Origin: Arachidicoccus sp.
GTDB lineage: Bacteria; Bacteroidota; Bacteroidia; Chitinophagales; Chitinophagaceae
Length of the DNA stretch: 64,000 nt
Direction of reading: 5' to 3'
Assembly (NCBI GenBank): GCA_028283605.1
Contig: JAPWKH010000009.1
Span: 62,001 to 126,000 of the forward strand
Shown in pieces: positions 8,809-16,992 of this stretch. The position numbers and the translations under genes were made by a program. How positions within the stretch are numbered: the first letter of the stretch is position 1; each line of letters begins with the position of its first letter. Below the pieces are notes generated by a model that saw only the letters and a program-made list of their open reading frames with translations, did no database searches and was not told where the DNA came from.

Positions 8809-9573
8809 ATGAATATAACCATCATTGGAACCGGGAATGTTGCAACCGTTTTGGGAAAAGTTTTCTTAAAAGGAAAGCATACTATTCTGCAAGTTGCAGG
8901 AAGGAGAGAGGAACTATTAAATGCATTGTCCAATGTGCTGCAATGCCCATATACATTGAGTTATAAGAATATTAATCAACAATCGGATATATATATTATT
9001 GCTGTTTCAGACAAAGCAATAGAAAGCATTTTGAGTGAGATAATAATTCCCGATGAAAGTATTATCGTTCATACGGCTGGCGGCGTTTCTGTAAAAGTGT
9101 TTGAGGATAAATTTAAAAATTACGGTGTATTATATCCGTTGCAAAGCCTGCGAAAAGAAAATAATCATCTTCCGGAAATTCCTTTTTTTATAGATGCAAA
9201 TAATGAAATAACAAAAAAGAATCTTTATGATTTTGCAAAAACGGTTTCGGATAAAGTTTTCTTTGCTGATGATGACAAGCGGCTGAAACTGCATATTGCA
9301 GCGGTTTTAACGAGCAACTTTACAAACTTTTTATACTCGCTTGCCGATGATTTTTGTGCTAAAGAAAATATCGATTTTAAAAATCTGTTGCCTTTGATGC
9401 ACGAGACGATTGATCGTTTACAGCAATTCCATCCTTCGGAAATGCAAACAGGCCCGGCATTTAGAAAAGATCTTTTAACGGTAGAAAGACATTTGAATAT
9501 CTTAAAAAGATATCCGCAAATACATGATGTTTATGAATTTCTTTCCAATTGTATTATGTCGGTTGAGCAATAG
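8809..9573 (+). CDS. Rossmann-like and DUF2520 domain protein
   Basis: A 254-aa protein with an N-terminal NAD(P)-binding motif (IIGTGNVATVLG), a central Rossmann domain (to about residue 125) and a C-terminal helical DUF2520 domain (NFTNFLYSLADDFC, then HPSEMQTGPAFRKD, which is typical of the family). This resembles ketopantoate reductase/6-PGDH folds, but the substrate of DUF2520 proteins is unknown. The last 20 bases overlap, tail to tail, the end of mfd on the other strand. Confidence 0.85.
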   Translation: MNITIIGTGNVATVLGKVFLKGKHTILQVAGRREELLNALSNVLQCPYTLSYKNINQQSDIYIIAVSDKAIESILSEIIIPDESIIVHTAGGVSVKVFEDKFKNYGVLYPLQSLRKENNHLPEIPFFIDANNEITKKNLYDFAKTVSDKVFFADDDKRLKLHIAAVLTSNFTNFLYSLADDFCAKENIDFKNLLPLMHETIDRLQQFHPSEMQTGPAFRKDLLTVERHLNILKRYPQIHDVYEFLSNCIMSVEQ

Positions 9574-12500
9574 TAGCCGGCATTGTTTTAAAAACACCCT
9601 TGTGCATTTGGGTTAAAAATGCAAGCATCTTGCCTGCATTTGATATATTATCAGCGATCAATAAAAAGTTTGTTCCAATTTGTTTTAGTTTTGCTTTGTT
9701 GGTTCCGGTTTGCAGGTAATCGAGAATATTTTTAAACGTATCGCTTTCAAAATACGGCGAGTCGTTTTTATTGATGAAGAAACACCGCAATACATTTTCT
9801 TTCAGCGTCATTTTCTCGAAACCTAATTCTACAGCAAGTTTTCGGCCTTGGATAACAAAAAATAAATCTTCCACCTGTTGCGGAATTGGGCCAAATCTGT
9901 CTATCAATTCCTGATGAAATTTTTGTAATTCTTCTTCATTTTCATAATGGTCAAGTCTTGTGTACAACGACAAGCGTTCCGTAATATTTTCAACATAACT
10001 GTCGGGAATTAAAATCTCTTGGTCAGTATCAATCGTACAATCAGAAACAAAATCATCCTGCCTGGAAATTTCTTCTTTGAACAAATCTTTAAAGTCTTTT
10101 CTTTTGAGTTCGCGGATAGCTTCTTCCAATACTTTCTGATACATTTCAAAACCAATTTCTGCCATGAATCCTGTTTGTTCTCCTCCCAATAAATTTCCCG
10201 CGCCGCGAATGTCCAAATCGCGCATCGCAATCTGGAAGCCGCTTCCGAGATCGCTGAATTGTTCCAGTGTTTGCAGGCGTTTGCGCGAATCTGGAGGCAA
10301 CGTACTCATTGGCGGAGCCAATAAATAACAAAAAGCTTTTTTATTATTTCTTCCGACTCTGCCTCTTAATTGATGCAAATCGCTCAGCCCGAAATGGTGC
10401 GCATTGTTGATGATAATCGTATTTACATTTGGAATGTCCACTCCGCTTTCCACAATATTTGTGGAAACCAATACATCGTATTTTCTTTCAACAAAGTCTA
10501 AAATTTTTCCTTCTAATTCTTTGCCGTCCATTTGTCCGTGCGCATAAGTAATGCTTAAATCGGGACAAAGCTGTTGTATCAAAGCTCTCATTTCTTTTAC
10601 GCCCTGAACTCTGTTATAAACAAAAAAAACCTGTCCGCCGCGTTCCACTTCAAAGTAAATGGCATCGCGGATAAAGTCTTGTGAAAATACCTGAACTTCT
10701 GTTTGGATCGGCTGCCTGTTTGGCGGCGGCGTATTGATGATTGATAAATCTCTTGCGCCCATCAAACTGAACTGTAATGTACGCGGAATGGGCGTTGCAG
10801 TTAATGTAAGACTATCAACATTGGTGCGCAGAGTTTTTAATTTTTCTTTGTGGCCAACGCCGAATTTTTGTTCTTCGTCAATTACCATCAAGCCCAAATC
10901 TTTGAACTTTACTTCTTTGCCCAATAAAGCATGTGTGCCTATAATAATATCTATTTTGCCTTCGGATAATTTTTGTAAAGTTTCCTTTTTTTCTTTCGCC
11001 GTTTTGAAACGGTTGATATAATCTACCGTTACCGGAAAATCTTTTAATCTTTCAGAGAAAGTTTGAAAATGTTGATATGCCAAAATCGTTGTAGGCACTA
11101 AAACTGCTGCTTGTTTTCCGTCTATAACTGCTTTGAAAGCCGCTCTTATAGCCACTTCCGTCTTACCGAAACCAACATCGCCGCAAACCAATCTGTCCAT
11201 TGGCGCAGGACTTTCCATATCTCGTTTTACATCTGCTGTTGCTTTACTCTGATCCGGCGTATCTTCATAAATAAAACTCGCTTCAAGTTCGGTTTGCATA
11301 TAATTGTCGGGCGAAAATGCAAAGCCTTTTTGCGCTTTTCTTTCAGCATAAAGTTTAATTAAATCGAATGCAATTTCTTTAACGCGCGTCTTGGTTTTTT
11401 CTTTCAGCTTGTTCCAGACATCGCTGCCGAGTTTGTTGATTTTCGGCTCAGTTCCTTCCTTACCTGTATATTTCGAAATCTTGTGCAGCGAATTAATATT
11501 CACATACAAAATATCGTTATCACGGTAAATAATTCTTACTGCTTCCTGCACGCTCCCATTGCTTTCAATCTTTTGCAAACCGCTGTAACGGCCAACGCCG
11601 TGGTCGATATGTGTTACAAAATCACCGGGTTGTAAATCGCGCAAAGTCTTTAACGATAAGGCTTTGCTCTTGTTATACGCCTGACGAATGTGGTATTTGT
11701 GATAACGCTGAAAGATCTGATGGTCGGTATAACAAACGATTTTTAAATCATCATCTACAAAACCTTCGTGAATCCCAATTGCTAATGGCGTGAATTGAAT
11801 TTCGGTATTTAAGTCAGCAAAAATGCTTCTTAATCTTTCTAATTGTTTTGCCTGCTCCGAGAAAAGATAGATGTCGTAATGTTTGCTTTCATAAGATTTT
11901 AAATCTTTAATCAGCAAATCAAAATTTCGGTTAAATGATGGCTGTTCTTTTGTTAAGAAATCAGAAGTAAAAAGAGAAAAGTGTGGTTGGTAACCAAATT
12001 CAATAATCGTTCTTTCTAAGATTTCTTCTTTGATAATTTCGGAAGAAAGAAAATCTTCTTGATTAATATTTTTTAAAATTTTAGTTTCTTCAAATTCATC
12101 ATTAATTTCTTCGGCAATATTTTCTTTATCTTTCTTGTTCAAAAAATCTTTTAAATCCTGGTTCTGACGATTGATTTGCTCTGCAATTACATCCCAGTCC
12201 TTCAGCCAAATGATTGTGTTTTCCGGCAGAAATTTGAACAAAGAAATTTTTTCTTCATCATCAAACTGCGTTTCCACATTCGGGATGATGGAAACCTGCA
12301 ACAGCTTGCGTTCGCTTAACTGTGTTTCCGGATCAAACAATCGGATGCTGTCCACATCGTTGCCAAAAAGTTCAACACGGTAAGGCTTGTCATTGCCGAA
12401 AGAATAAATATCGAGAATGCCGCCGCGTAAAGCAAACTGTCCCGGCTCATAAACAAAATCGGTACGTACAAAACCATAATCGATAAATAATTCCATCAAG

Positions 12501-12982
12501 CTGTCCACATTCAAAGTGTCGTTTACTTTGATGTGAATAATATTTCCGCTCAAAGTTTTTGGTAATACTACTTTTTCAAACAACGCTTCCGGATAAGTAA
12601 TAAGCGCTCCGGTTCGGTCGCCGCTTGGCGAAGAAAACCGCGTCAATGCTTCAGTTCGCAACATGATGTGCGACGAATTGAGCAGTTGAAAATTCTTCCT
12701 GTTTTTAAATGAAGACGGGAAATAAAACAGGTTCAAGGCATTTGTGAGATTCTCTAAAGTATTTTGAAAATACGCGGCTTCTTCCGAATCATTCAGCACA
12801 AAAACATGGTTGAACTGTTTCAGGGATGCATGCTGAAATAGCGATGCGGCAATAAATTCAGCGGAGCTGCCCTGTAAATTTTTTAAAAATATTTTTTCGG
12901 AGTTGGGCAGTAAAATCCTGTCCGCCAACTGTTTCAGGCGGGGAAAATCATTGTATTTCCCAAGTAGGGTTTGCAGATTCAT
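9554..12982 (-). CDS. mfd: Transcription-repair coupling factor
   Basis: At 1142 aa this is full-length Mfd, the translocase that removes stalled RNA polymerase and recruits UvrA. Visible in order are the UvrB-homology module at the N-terminus, the CarD-like RNAP-interaction domain beginning GDFVTHIDHGVGRYSG, and a RecG-like helicase with Walker A GDVGFGKTE near residue 600 and DEEQ near 700. The helicase motif VSTNIVESGVDIP, the QLRGRVGR motif and the C-terminal TRCF domain follow. Its 3' end overlaps the DUF2520 gene by 20 bp convergently. A -7 box sits almost on the start codon, so the mRNA may be close to leaderless. Confidence 0.97.
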   Translation of the reverse strand: MNLQTLLGKYNDFPRLKQLADRILLPNSEKIFLKNLQGSSAEFIAASLFQHASLKQFNHVFVLNDSEEAAYFQNTLENLTNALNLFYFPSSFKNRKNFQLLNSSHIMLRTEALTRFSSPSGDRTGALITYPEALFEKVVLPKTLSGNIIHIKVNDTLNVDSLMELFIDYGFVRTDFVYEPGQFALRGGILDIYSFGNDKPYRVELFGNDVDSIRLFDPETQLSERKLLQVSIIPNVETQFDDEEKISLFKFLPENTIIWLKDWDVIAEQINRQNQDLKDFLNKKDKENIAEEINDEFEETKILKNINQEDFLSSEIIKEEILERTIIEFGYQPHFSLFTSDFLTKEQPSFNRNFDLLIKDLKSYESKHYDIYLFSEQAKQLERLRSIFADLNTEIQFTPLAIGIHEGFVDDDLKIVCYTDHQIFQRYHKYHIRQAYNKSKALSLKTLRDLQPGDFVTHIDHGVGRYSGLQKIESNGSVQEAVRIIYRDNDILYVNINSLHKISKYTGKEGTEPKINKLGSDVWNKLKEKTKTRVKEIAFDLIKLYAERKAQKGFAFSPDNYMQTELEASFIYEDTPDQSKATADVKRDMESPAPMDRLVCGDVGFGKTEVAIRAAFKAVIDGKQAAVLVPTTILAYQHFQTFSERLKDFPVTVDYINRFKTAKEKKETLQKLSEGKIDIIIGTHALLGKEVKFKDLGLMVIDEEQKFGVGHKEKLKTLRTNVDSLTLTATPIPRTLQFSLMGARDLSIINTPPPNRQPIQTEVQVFSQDFIRDAIYFEVERGGQVFFVYNRVQGVKEMRALIQQLCPDLSITYAHGQMDGKELEGKILDFVERKYDVLVSTNIVESGVDIPNVNTIIINNAHHFGLSDLHQLRGRVGRNNKKAFCYLLAPPMSTLPPDSRKRLQTLEQFSDLGSGFQIAMRDLDIRGAGNLLGGEQTGFMAEIGFEMYQKVLEEAIRELKRKDFKDLFKEEISRQDDFVSDCTIDTDQEILIPDSYVENITERLSLYTRLDHYENEEELQKFHQELIDRFGPIPQQVEDLFFVIQGRKLAVELGFEKMTLKENVLRCFFINKNDSPYFESDTFKNILDYLQTGTNKAKLKQIGTNFLLIADNISNAGKMLAFLTQMHKGVFKTMPATIAQPT

Positions 12983-12990
12983 ATCCGCTG

Positions 12991-12998
12991 CAAAGGTA
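12991..12998 (-). promoter_or_regulatory. -7 element of mfd promoter
   Basis: On the minus strand the sequence reads TACCTTTG, matching TAnnTTTG. It ends 9 bp before the ATG, so transcription would begin about 2-3 nt from the start codon. The -33 region (CTTTTAG) is weak. Confidence 0.45.
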
Positions 12999-13057
12999 CG
13001 GAATTAATGGGCTAAAAGCGAGCAGTATTTATATCGTTGCATTCATTATCTTTTTTC

Positions 13058-14119
13058 TTATTGCCATTTACCGCGTTCGTATTGCGGAGGCCATTTAACA
13101 TCGTAACCCAATTCATGTGCCGCACGGAGCGGAAAGAATGGTTCGCGGATAATTTGCCTTGCGAGGGAAACAATATCTGCTTTGCCGGTTGTTATAATTT
13201 CATTTGCCTGCTGCGCTTCCGTTATCAATCCGACTGCACCGGTAAGAATGCCAGTTTGTCGAACAGCTTCCGCGTATTCAACCTGATAGCCAGGACCCAC
13301 CGGAATTTTTGCATGGGGAACATTGCCGCCGCCGGAACAATCAATCAAATCAACGCCTTTATCTTTTAATATTTTTGCGAGCGCAACGGAATCTTCGGTA
13401 TCCCATCCGCCATCCGTCCATTCTGTTGATGAAATTCTTACGAATAAAAGATTTTCCCAAACTGATTGAACATTATCAATTATTTCCAATAATAAAAGAA
13501 TGCGGTTTTGAAACGAGCCGCCATATTCATCGGTGCGTTGATTACTTAATGGCGATAGAAATTCGTGGAGCAAATAGCCATGCGCCGCGTGCAGCATAAT
13601 TACTTTAAAGCCCGCTTTTTTTGCTCGCTGAGCGGCAGCTCTAAAATCAGATTTTATTTTTTCTATGCCTGCCAGATCCAATTCTAACGGCGGTTCTTCA
13701 TTATCCGCAAAAGAAATGGCACTTGGCGCAAGCGTTTTCCATCCGTTTGCTTCATCTGATTTAATTTGTGCGCCGCCATCCCAAGGTTTTTGATGGCTTG
13801 CTTTTCTGCCTGCGTGCGCAAGTTGTATGCCTGCAACGGAATCGTATTCATGAATAAAATCGGTAATAGTTTTCAATCCATCGATGTGTTCATCTTTCCA
13901 GATGCCCAAGTCTGCAGCCGTAATGCGCCCTTCGGGCGAAATTGCAGTGGCTTCAAACATTACTAATCCAGCGCCTCCGAGTGCACGATTGCCGTAATTT
14001 ACCGTGTGCCATGTTGTAGCAAAGCCATCCACGGCGGAATATTCGCACATAGGCGAAACGGCGATTCGGTTTTTCAGGGTAATATTCTTTATGGTTAAAG
14101 GAGAAAATAAGTGTGGCAT
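13058..14119 (-). CDS. NADH:flavin oxidoreductase of the Old Yellow Enzyme family (YqjM-like)
   Basis: A 353-aa FMN-dependent ene-reductase. The N-terminus LFSPLTIKNITLKNRIAVSP begins the TIM barrel, and CEYSAVDG carries the Cys typical of the thermophilic-like YqjM/NamA subclass. HAGRKAS, then HAAHGYLLHEFLSPL, SNQRTDEYGGS and a late VSLARQIIREP phosphate-binding segment follow. It would reduce activated C=C bonds using NAD(P)H. The physiological substrate is unknown. It is transcribed in the same direction as mfd, 75 bp upstream of it, but mfd seems to have its own promoter. Confidence 0.9.
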   Translation of the reverse strand: MPHLFSPLTIKNITLKNRIAVSPMCEYSAVDGFATTWHTVNYGNRALGGAGLVMFEATAISPEGRITAADLGIWKDEHIDGLKTITDFIHEYDSVAGIQLAHAGRKASHQKPWDGGAQIKSDEANGWKTLAPSAISFADNEEPPLELDLAGIEKIKSDFRAAAQRAKKAGFKVIMLHAAHGYLLHEFLSPLSNQRTDEYGGSFQNRILLLLEIIDNVQSVWENLLFVRISSTEWTDGGWDTEDSVALAKILKDKGVDLIDCSGGGNVPHAKIPVGPGYQVEYAEAVRQTGILTGAVGLITEAQQANEIITTGKADIVSLARQIIREPFFPLRAAHELGYDVKWPPQYERGKWQ

Positions 14120-14147
14120 AATTTTTTGGTTAAAATTGAATAACTGT

Positions 14148-14155
14148 CAAAGTTA
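14148..14155 (-). promoter_or_regulatory. -7 element of the OYE-family gene
   Basis: The minus strand reads TAACTTTG, 28 bp before the ATG at 14119. No good -33 element is visible. Confidence 0.35.
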
Positions 14156-14326
14156 AGCAAGGAACTTGTAGAAATTTTGAAGAAGAAATGTGCATGTGAA
14201 TTTGCAAAATTTATGGATGTTGTCAATAAATTTTGCTGCAGTATATATTACTTTTTAAACCATTTTTTGCGAATTGAAACTATTGTACAATATTTGCATT
14301 TGAAATAATTATCAATTCATCAAATT

Positions 14327-14334
14327 TAAATTTG
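14327..14334 (+). promoter_or_regulatory. Possible -7 element of infC
   Basis: TAAATTTG lies 19 bp before the infC ATG. A TTTG at 14299-14302 is 24 bp upstream, longer than the usual spacing, so the assignment is tentative. Confidence 0.3.
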
Positions 14335-14353
14335 ATTCACCAAAAAACAGTGA

Positions 14354-14941
14354 ATGGCATTAGTAAATAGAAGAAATAACAGGCCTTTTCCAAGACAGCA
14401 AGAGCCAGAACATCGTATCAACGAGAGAATAAGAGTACCGGAAGTAAGGTTGGTTGGAGATAACATAGAAACAGGCATTTATTCGATTGACGCCGCCAGG
14501 CAAATAGCTCGTGAGCAAGGGTTAGACTTAGTAGAAATTTCACCGAATGCAAATCCGCCTGTATGCCGTGTAATAGAATATAAAAAGTTTCTTTACGAGA
14601 AAAAACGTAAGGAAAAAGAAATGAAGGCAAACAGCAAACAAAACGAAGTAAAGGAAATTCGTTTTACGCCTGGAACAGATGATCACGATTTTGACTTTAA
14701 AGCAAAACATGCAGAAAAATTTTTGCAGGACGGGAATAAAGTAAAAGCTTATGTTCAGTTTAAAGGCCGCGCGATTATGTTTAAAGACAGGGGGGAATTA
14801 CTGTTGCTGAAATTTGCAGAAAGACTTGCAGAAGTTGGGGCATTGGAAAGTATGCCGAAAATGGATGGTAAAAGAATGATGGCAATGTTTGCGCCAAAAG
14901 CTGTGAAGAAAAAAGAAGGCAAAGAAAAAACAGATAAATAA
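14354..14941 (+). CDS. infC: Translation initiation factor IF-3
   Basis: A 195-aa IF-3 that binds the 30S subunit, blocks premature 50S joining and monitors start-codon choice. Both domains are present: the N-domain (INERIRVPEVRLVGDNIETG through DLVEISPNANPPVCRVIEY) and the C-domain (KEIRFTPGTDDHDFDFKAKHAEKFL, with VQFKGRAIMFKDRGE). The extra N-terminal stretch and lysine-rich tail are usual in Bacteroidota. The start is a normal ATG, unlike the AUU of enterobacteria. rpmI and rplT, which normally follow, are absent, and a terminator comes 26 bp after the stop. Confidence 0.95.
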   Translation: MALVNRRNNRPFPRQQEPEHRINERIRVPEVRLVGDNIETGIYSIDAARQIAREQGLDLVEISPNANPPVCRVIEYKKFLYEKKRKEKEMKANSKQNEVKEIRFTPGTDDHDFDFKAKHAEKFLQDGNKVKAYVQFKGRAIMFKDRGELLLLKFAERLAEVGALESMPKMDGKRMMAMFAPKAVKKKEGKEKTDK

Positions 14942-14967
14942 TTTTTGCTATAATAAAAATTTATAAA

Positions 14968-14996
14968 GAAGCTGTCCGAAAGGGCGGCTTCTTTTC
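14968..14996 (+). terminator. Terminator after infC
   Basis: GAAGCTGTCC (14968-14977) pairs with GGGCGGCTTC (14982-14991) around GAAA, followed by TTTTC. Wobbles and one mismatch interrupt the stem, but the shape is typical. Confidence 0.7.
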
Positions 14997-15310
14997 ATTT
15001 TCCGGTATGTGGAAGCTACGCTTGAGATGAAAGTTTTTTATCCTATAAAAAACTTGTTGTATTTAAATCTGCAATGTTCTCGCCGTTTTTCGGTTCTATT
15101 ATACCACAAACAGCTTCATGCGATGCGCCATATCTGATCAAGAAAATATTTTTTTTCATTGAATTATTTAATTCAGATTTTTGGATAAATAGAATTATGC
15201 AATAAAATTTGTTGAACAAACAACAACATTCTGCAATCGGTAAAAAAAATTTTAAAATTGCATGTAACAATTTTTATCTGCATGCTACTAACTAATCAAA
15301 CGCTTTTAAT
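14997..15310 (+). other. Intergenic, no gene seen
   Basis: About 310 bp of AT-rich sequence between infC and an ECF sigma gene. No rpmI/rplT, convincing promoter or structured RNA was found. An antisense ORF at 15043-15270 has no recognisable features. Confidence 0.5.
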
Positions 15311-15808
15311 TTGAGCCGACGAGAACAAGAAGAAGCATTTGCAAAAACCGTAAAGGAGCACGAACTGCTGATAATGAAAGTCTGCCGTGTATATGCGTAC
15401 GACGTGCATGAAAGACAGGATTTATTTCAGGAAATCGTAATCCAGCTTTGGAAATCCTGGCAGAATTTTAAAGGGCAATCCAAAGTAAGCACATGGATGT
15501 ATAAAGTCGCGATATATACAGCCATTGCAGGTCTTCGAAAACAAAAATCTTTCATTAAGTACAGCGACCCGCAGGAACTTCCGCAATCCAATGTTTACGC
15601 CATATACGACGAAACAAGGGACAAGCAATTGGAAGAATTGTATCGCGCAATTGCGCAACTAAACGAAATAGAAAAAGCCATTGTGATGCTTTATCTCGAA
15701 GGAAAATCGTATGAAGAAATGGAAGAAATTATGGGTATTTCATCGGGCAATTTAAGAGTGAAAGTGAACAGGATCAAAGATAAATTGAAACAAATTATTA
15801 AACAATAA
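15311..15808 (+). CDS. ECF-type RNA polymerase sigma factor (TTG start)
   Basis: A 165-aa ECF sigma factor with region 2 (DVHERQDLFQEIVIQLWKSW, then STWMYKVAIYTAI) and region 4 (LYLEGKSYEEMEEIMGISSG with LRVKVNRIKDKL). The only plausible start is TTG at 15311: an in-frame TAA lies at 15293, and the nearby ATGs at 15262 and 15282 are out of frame. A rare start codon could keep expression low. The next gene begins 4 bp after the stop and encodes a membrane protein, probably the cognate anti-sigma factor. Confidence 0.85.
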   Translation: MSRREQEEAFAKTVKEHELLIMKVCRVYAYDVHERQDLFQEIVIQLWKSWQNFKGQSKVSTWMYKVAIYTAIAGLRKQKSFIKYSDPQELPQSNVYAIYDETRDKQLEELYRAIAQLNEIEKAIVMLYLEGKSYEEMEEIMGISSGNLRVKVNRIKDKLKQIIKQ

Positions 15809-15812
15809 CATT

Positions 15813-16445
15813 ATGGAACTGGATGACTTAAAGCAAGCCTGGCAACAGCAAACGCCCGAAGACATTGATGTCCGTAATGATAAAAATATTATAGACATGA
15901 TACAGAATAAAAGTTACGGGCCATTGGCAAGTTTGAAAGCAAAGTATGAAAGGAATTTTTATTTAATAGCAATTATTTATGGCATTTTAATAATAGAGTT
16001 TTCTACTTTACCCGGCAGATGGGGAAGATTAATTCATGGTAATAAATTCTTTTCGCCATTAGTATTGTGGCTGCTTCTTGCTATCAGCTTTGCTTCTTTA
16101 ATTAATCAAATTTGGTGTTATGTACTTGTACGAAAAATGCAAAATACCCAAACTCCTATCAAATTAGATTTAGAGAATAATCTTAGTTTTATAAATAAGA
16201 GTTTGAATATCCAAAGAATAGTTGGCATAATTACTTTGGTAGGAATTTGTGTGGTAATAGAATTTGTAACATACCGACAAAGAAATGGTGACATGAAAAC
16301 TTGGTATAATGTTTCTTTCTATCTTAGATACTTAGCTTACATAGGTTATGTAGCTCTTGGATATTTTATGAATAAATATTCTTATCAACGCCAATTCGGT
16401 AAGCATATAGACTACATGAAAGATATGCTGCGCAAAATGGAATAA
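15813..16445 (+). CDS. Four-helix membrane protein, putative anti-sigma partner
   Basis: A 210-aa protein with a soluble N-terminus (MELDDLKQAWQQQTPEDIDV and about 45 more residues) and four hydrophobic helices near residues 50-68, 87-110, 135-155 and 170-188. The opening ELDDLKxAW is common in Bacteroidota membrane proteins that follow ECF sigma genes. The spacing of 4 bp implies translational coupling. A role in holding the sigma factor inactive is inferred from context; there is no zinc-binding anti-sigma motif. Confidence 0.65.
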   Translation: MELDDLKQAWQQQTPEDIDVRNDKNIIDMIQNKSYGPLASLKAKYERNFYLIAIIYGILIIEFSTLPGRWGRLIHGNKFFSPLVLWLLLAISFASLINQIWCYVLVRKMQNTQTPIKLDLENNLSFINKSLNIQRIVGIITLVGICVVIEFVTYRQRNGDMKTWYNVSFYLRYLAYIGYVALGYFMNKYSYQRQFGKHIDYMKDMLRKME

Positions 16446-16459
16446 AAAAAATGTCTGCA

Positions 16460-16494
16460 CGTCATGCTGAACTTGTTTCAGCATCTCTTGGCAA
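16460..16494. repeat. Dispersed palindromic element, copy 1
   Basis: CGTCA is followed by the perfect hairpin TGCTGAA-CTTGT-TTCAGCA and then TCTCTTGGCA. A related copy with the same loop and a compensated stem (CCCTGAA/TTCAGGG) is at 58955-59017. This suggests a family of intergenic REP/MITE-like repeats. Confidence 0.6.
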
Positions 16495-16992
16495 AAATTC
16501 ATATGCAATTGCTTTGCAGGAAATATAAGCTACAATCAACGATATTTTAATATAATGATATATAGATATAATAATATCTTAAATTTGTCGCAGATTTTTT
16601 CTTGGTTTAAGTTTAACTGACCTTGTCGCAAAATTTATACCTTTTGCGATGTACAATCTAATTTTGCAAAACTCAATAAATCAACACTTTCTGATTCGCA
16701 TAATATTGTCGCAAAAATTATATGTAATTAATTAGAAGCCAGATGTTAAACTCTTTTTTATCTATATTCTTTCATTATAAAAAATAATCCCCGAAATATT
16801 TGGCGATAAGAGAAAATTGTATTAAGATTGTTTTAATAATTTTAGAAAGTCTTATGAAATAGCTTCTTTGAAGAAAGAATTAGTAGGCAGAGAAACAAAC
16901 CAAGATTTGCTGCATTCGAAGTTAACCAGGTTTTCCAGACAGATTTCAGTTGGCATGTTATTATTTCCTAGAAATAAAATAAAAAGTAGCTT
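16495..16992 (+). other. Long intergenic region with TTGTCGCA repeats
   Basis: About 500 bp of AT-rich DNA upstream of the Sel1/T9SS and RHS genes. It contains three direct copies of TTGTCGCARA (16585-16594, 16623-16632, 16706-16715) and one inverted copy near 16642-16650. They could be regulator sites. No gene or clear promoter was found. Confidence 0.4.

Noticed and set aside
13037-13369. Plus-strand ORF opposite the OYE gene
   Set aside because: It is entirely antisense to a well-supported enzyme and has no features of its own.
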